Origin: Brevundimonas sp. UBA5866
GTDB lineage: Bacteria > Pseudomonadota > Alphaproteobacteria > Caulobacterales > Caulobacteraceae
DNA length: 64,000 bases
NCBI RefSeq assembly: GCF_002432125.1
Contig: NZ_DJFS01000079.1
Coordinates: 31,878-95,877 of the forward strand
Direction: 5' to 3'
Shown: positions 62,209 through 64,000 of the stretch, piece by piece
Layout: the number at the start of each line of letters is the position of its first letter
How positions within the stretch are numbered: position 1 is the first letter of the stretch
Translations under genes and position numbers: made by a program
Notes under the pieces: model-generated
What the model was told of the DNA's origin: nothing
What the model saw: the letters and a program-made list of their open reading frames with translations, nothing else
Database searches by the model: none

Positions 62209-63318
62209 CTAGCGGATAGGCAAGCCGTAAATCAAGCCACCCTGAGCGGAGCTCCATTGCGCATTCAAACCCCGCTCCAAATCAAGCGGAGATTGCGTAC
62301 CGATGTTCTTTTCGAAAATCTCGCCATAGTTGCCTTCGGCCGCGATGGCATCACGCGCCCATGTGCGGCCAAGACCAAGGCGGGGACCAAAGTCACCCTC
62401 GTATCCCAGAAGCCGTTGTACGGCCGATGCGCCCTCACCCTCTTTGATGGTCTTGGCGGTCGCCTTGGTCACACCCAATTCTTCCGCGGAAATCAGGGCA
62501 TTCAAGACCCATCGAACCACGGCGGCCCACCGCTCGTCGCCCGCGCGGACAACGGGTCCCAGTGGCTCTTTGGAGATCACCTCGGGCAGCACAACATGCT
62601 GGCGCGGATCCGACATCAGGCTGCGTGCGGCGGCCAGTGCGGACACATCCCCGGTCAATGCATCACAGCCCTCGCGTGCATAGATCTGGCGCGCTTCTTC
62701 CTCGCTGGAAGCAACCACAGAGCGAACATCAATTCCGCGTGTACGGAAATAGTCCTCGGCATTTAGTTCGCTTGTTGAGCTTCCGTGGACACAGATGCGG
62801 GCACCGTTCAATTCGGTCGCGCTCGACAAATTCAGTGCACGGCGAACAAGGAAACCCTGCCCGTCGTAGTAATTGATTCCCGCAAACACGAGATCGCCAC
62901 CCGTATCGCGGCTCATGGTCCATGACGTGTTGCGCCAAAGCACATCTACGCGCCCCTCTTTCAGGGCGTTGAACCTCTGCGCGGAAGACAGTGGAATATA
63001 GCGGACAGCGTTCGCGTCCCCCAGAACCGCCGCTGCCGTCGCGCGGCAGAAGTCGACGTCAAAGCCGCGCCACTGCCCGCGATTATCCGTATAGGCGAAC
63101 CCGACCAGCCCTTCGTGTACCCCGCAAATCAGATGCCCGCGGGCCTTCACACGCAGCAAGGTGGGGCTGGAATGGACGATTTCCGGCAAGTCACTGGCGG
63201 CGGCCGGGACCGAGGTCTGCTGCTGCGGGTCGGCCTCCGGTTTACAGCCGGCCAGCACCAGACAGGCCGCGAGTGTCGCAAAACCCAGCGCCCGACACGC
63301 TACCGACGTAACTTGCAT
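62209..63318 (-). CDS. Amino-acid-binding extracytoplasmic solute-binding lipoprotein
   Basis: The 369-residue lipoprotein has lipobox LAGC (Cys25) and then a type II periplasmic-binding fold (SBP_bac_3, AapJ / general amino-acid type): ICGVHEGLVGFAYTDNRGQWRGFDVDFCRATAAAVLGD, RFNALKEGRVDVLWRNTSWT, GARICVHGSST, EGCDALTGDVSALAAARSLM. Its expected ABC permease and ATPase genes are absent; instead it stands 31 bases upstream of a secondary symporter on the same strand, an unusual pairing. Confidence 0.9.
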   Translation of the reverse strand: MQVTSVACRALGFATLAACLVLAGCKPEADPQQQTSVPAAASDLPEIVHSSPTLLRVKARGHLICGVHEGLVGFAYTDNRGQWRGFDVDFCRATAAAVLGDANAVRYIPLSSAQRFNALKEGRVDVLWRNTSWTMSRDTGGDLVFAGINYYDGQGFLVRRALNLSSATELNGARICVHGSSTSELNAEDYFRTRGIDVRSVVASSEEEARQIYAREGCDALTGDVSALAAARSLMSDPRQHVVLPEVISKEPLGPVVRAGDERWAAVVRWVLNALISAEELGVTKATAKTIKEGEGASAVQRLLGYEGDFGPRLGLGRTWARDAIAAEGNYGEIFEKNIGTQSPLDLERGLNAQWSSAQGGLIYGLPIR

Positions 63319-63394
63319 ACCAAATCTCCTGCGGCCGCTTGCGTCCGTGCCTCTTTAGACCTCTGTATGCGGCAAGCTGCAACCCGGGATAACG

Positions 63395-64000
63395 ATGAAC
63401 GCCCCCAAGGATAAAGACCATAGTCTGGCGACCCGTATCATTTCGCCTGCGACCGAACGCGGACGCGGGCGTCGCCCTGTCAATCCGCCGGTCGAACGCG
63501 CATCGACCATGCTGAACGACGATCCGGCGCGGATGAACAATCCCTCCGACGGGCCTGTCTATGGATTGGATGGCGGCACGGCAGCACGACAGTTGCGTCG
63601 CATACTGGCCGATATGGAGGGCGCAAAGGACAGCTATATCGTGCCATCGGGTCTGGCCGCCCTTACGGTCCCGTTGTGCGCAGTGCTGCGTCCCGGTGAA
63701 GAGATACTGTGTACGGACGCCGTATACGGTCCCACGCGTCGTTTTCTATCCCGACACCTGGGGCAGCGCGGCGTCACCGCCCGGTTTCATCCAGCCGCCT
63801 TCACGGCCGATCAGATCATTGCCGAAATCGGCGAGCGAACCCGTGTGGTGCTGATCGAAGCCCCCGGGTCGCTGACCTTTGAAATGGTCGATATCGCTGC
63901 AATCGGGCGTGCCTGCCGCGAGCGGGGCGTCATTACCGTGGTGGACAACACATGGGGCGCCGGTCTGGCCTATCGCCCTCTGGAGCATGGTCTGGACATC
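63395..64000 (+). CDS. metC: Cystathionine beta-lyase, N-terminal part (cut by window edge)
   Basis: From the ATG at 63395 there are 202 codons open to the end of the window. Cys/Met-metabolism PLP-enzyme features are visible: RGRRPVNPPVERASTMLN, VYGLDGGTAARQLRRILADMEGA, YIVPSGLAALTVPLCAVL, the LIEAPGSLTFEMVDIAAI and VVDNTWGAG blocks. The PLP lysine (ITK motif) would lie beyond the edge. The enzyme cleaves cystathionine to homocysteine. GGGA lies 4 bases before the ATG. Confidence 0.9.
   Translation, partial: MNAPKDKDHSLATRIISPATERGRGRRPVNPPVERASTMLNDDPARMNNPSDGPVYGLDGGTAARQLRRILADMEGAKDSYIVPSGLAALTVPLCAVLRPGEEILCTDAVYGPTRRFLSRHLGQRGVTARFHPAAFTADQIIAEIGERTRVVLIEAPGSLTFEMVDIAAIGRACRERGVITVVDNTWGAGLAYRPLEHGLDI

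Overview
The window is chromosomal DNA of a Caulobacteraceae-type alphaproteobacterium (Caulobacter, Brevundimonas or Asticcacaulis kin). The evidence is the tig / clpP / cicA / clpX / lon neighbourhood, a holdfast-type (hfs) polysaccharide cluster, the ubiquinol-cytochrome c chaperone - YceD - plsX - fabH - ihfA - merR string, ALA-synthase hemA, and the hemA - glyA - nrdR - rib - nusB - thiL gene order. The genus cannot be fixed from the sequence alone. Genes are densely packed, many start codons overlap the preceding stop (TGATG, GTGA, ATGA), and no insertion sequence, prophage or CRISPR array is visible. No gene-free stretch exceeds about 300 bases.

Layout. 1-7.5 kb: protein quality control (lon 5' part, clpX, clpP, trigger factor) with the HAD protein CicA, a cytochrome b561 and a secreted unknown. 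7.7-17.7 kb: metallo-beta-lactamase-fold hydrolase, a KGG stress protein, ergothioneine genes egtB-egtD, acyl-CoA dehydrogenase, SCP2 protein, TorF-type porin with an Amt ammonium channel, and a LysR / DUF4865 / GST cassette. 17.8-26 kb: a holdfast-like exopolysaccharide cluster bracketed by tRNA-Ser and tRNA-Pro: hfsE-hfsF-hfsG-glycosyltransferase on the plus strand, converging on hfsA-hfsB, with hfsD divergent from hfsA. 26-35 kb: DUF192 lipoprotein, double cold-shock protein, tRNA-Glu, recJ, PHA synthase phaC, heme A synthase ctaA, small membrane proteins, TylF-type methyltransferase, tRNA-Pro. 35-39 kb: phospholipid / fatty-acid initiation genes with IHF-alpha. 39-49 kb: bamE, then a long minus-strand run hemA - small protein - glyA - nrdR - ribD - ribE - ribBA - ribH - nusB - thiL, with hemB divergent. 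49-56 kb: flavin reductase, motB, leucyl-transferase bpt, htpX-lemA, parC, DUF3089 protein. 56-60 kb: heptose / Kdo supply for LPS core (hldD, hldE, kdsA). 60-64 kb: mercaptopyruvate sulfurtransferase, DAACS symporter, an orphan amino-acid-binding lipoprotein, and the start of cystathionine beta-lyase.

Most genes are conserved housekeeping genes. No wholly new system was found. The points most worth a second look are several conserved proteins that lack hallmark catalytic parts: HfsB with no Walker-A lysine, RibBA with no zinc cysteines in its RibA half, RibD reduced to its reductase domain, and a DUF3089 protein with Glu at the nucleophile position. The rearranged tRNA-bracketed holdfast cluster also merits attention because no polymerase or deacetylase gene is present, and a CtrA-like box sits in its divergent promoter region. 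A heat-shock-type promoter can be read upstream of lon.
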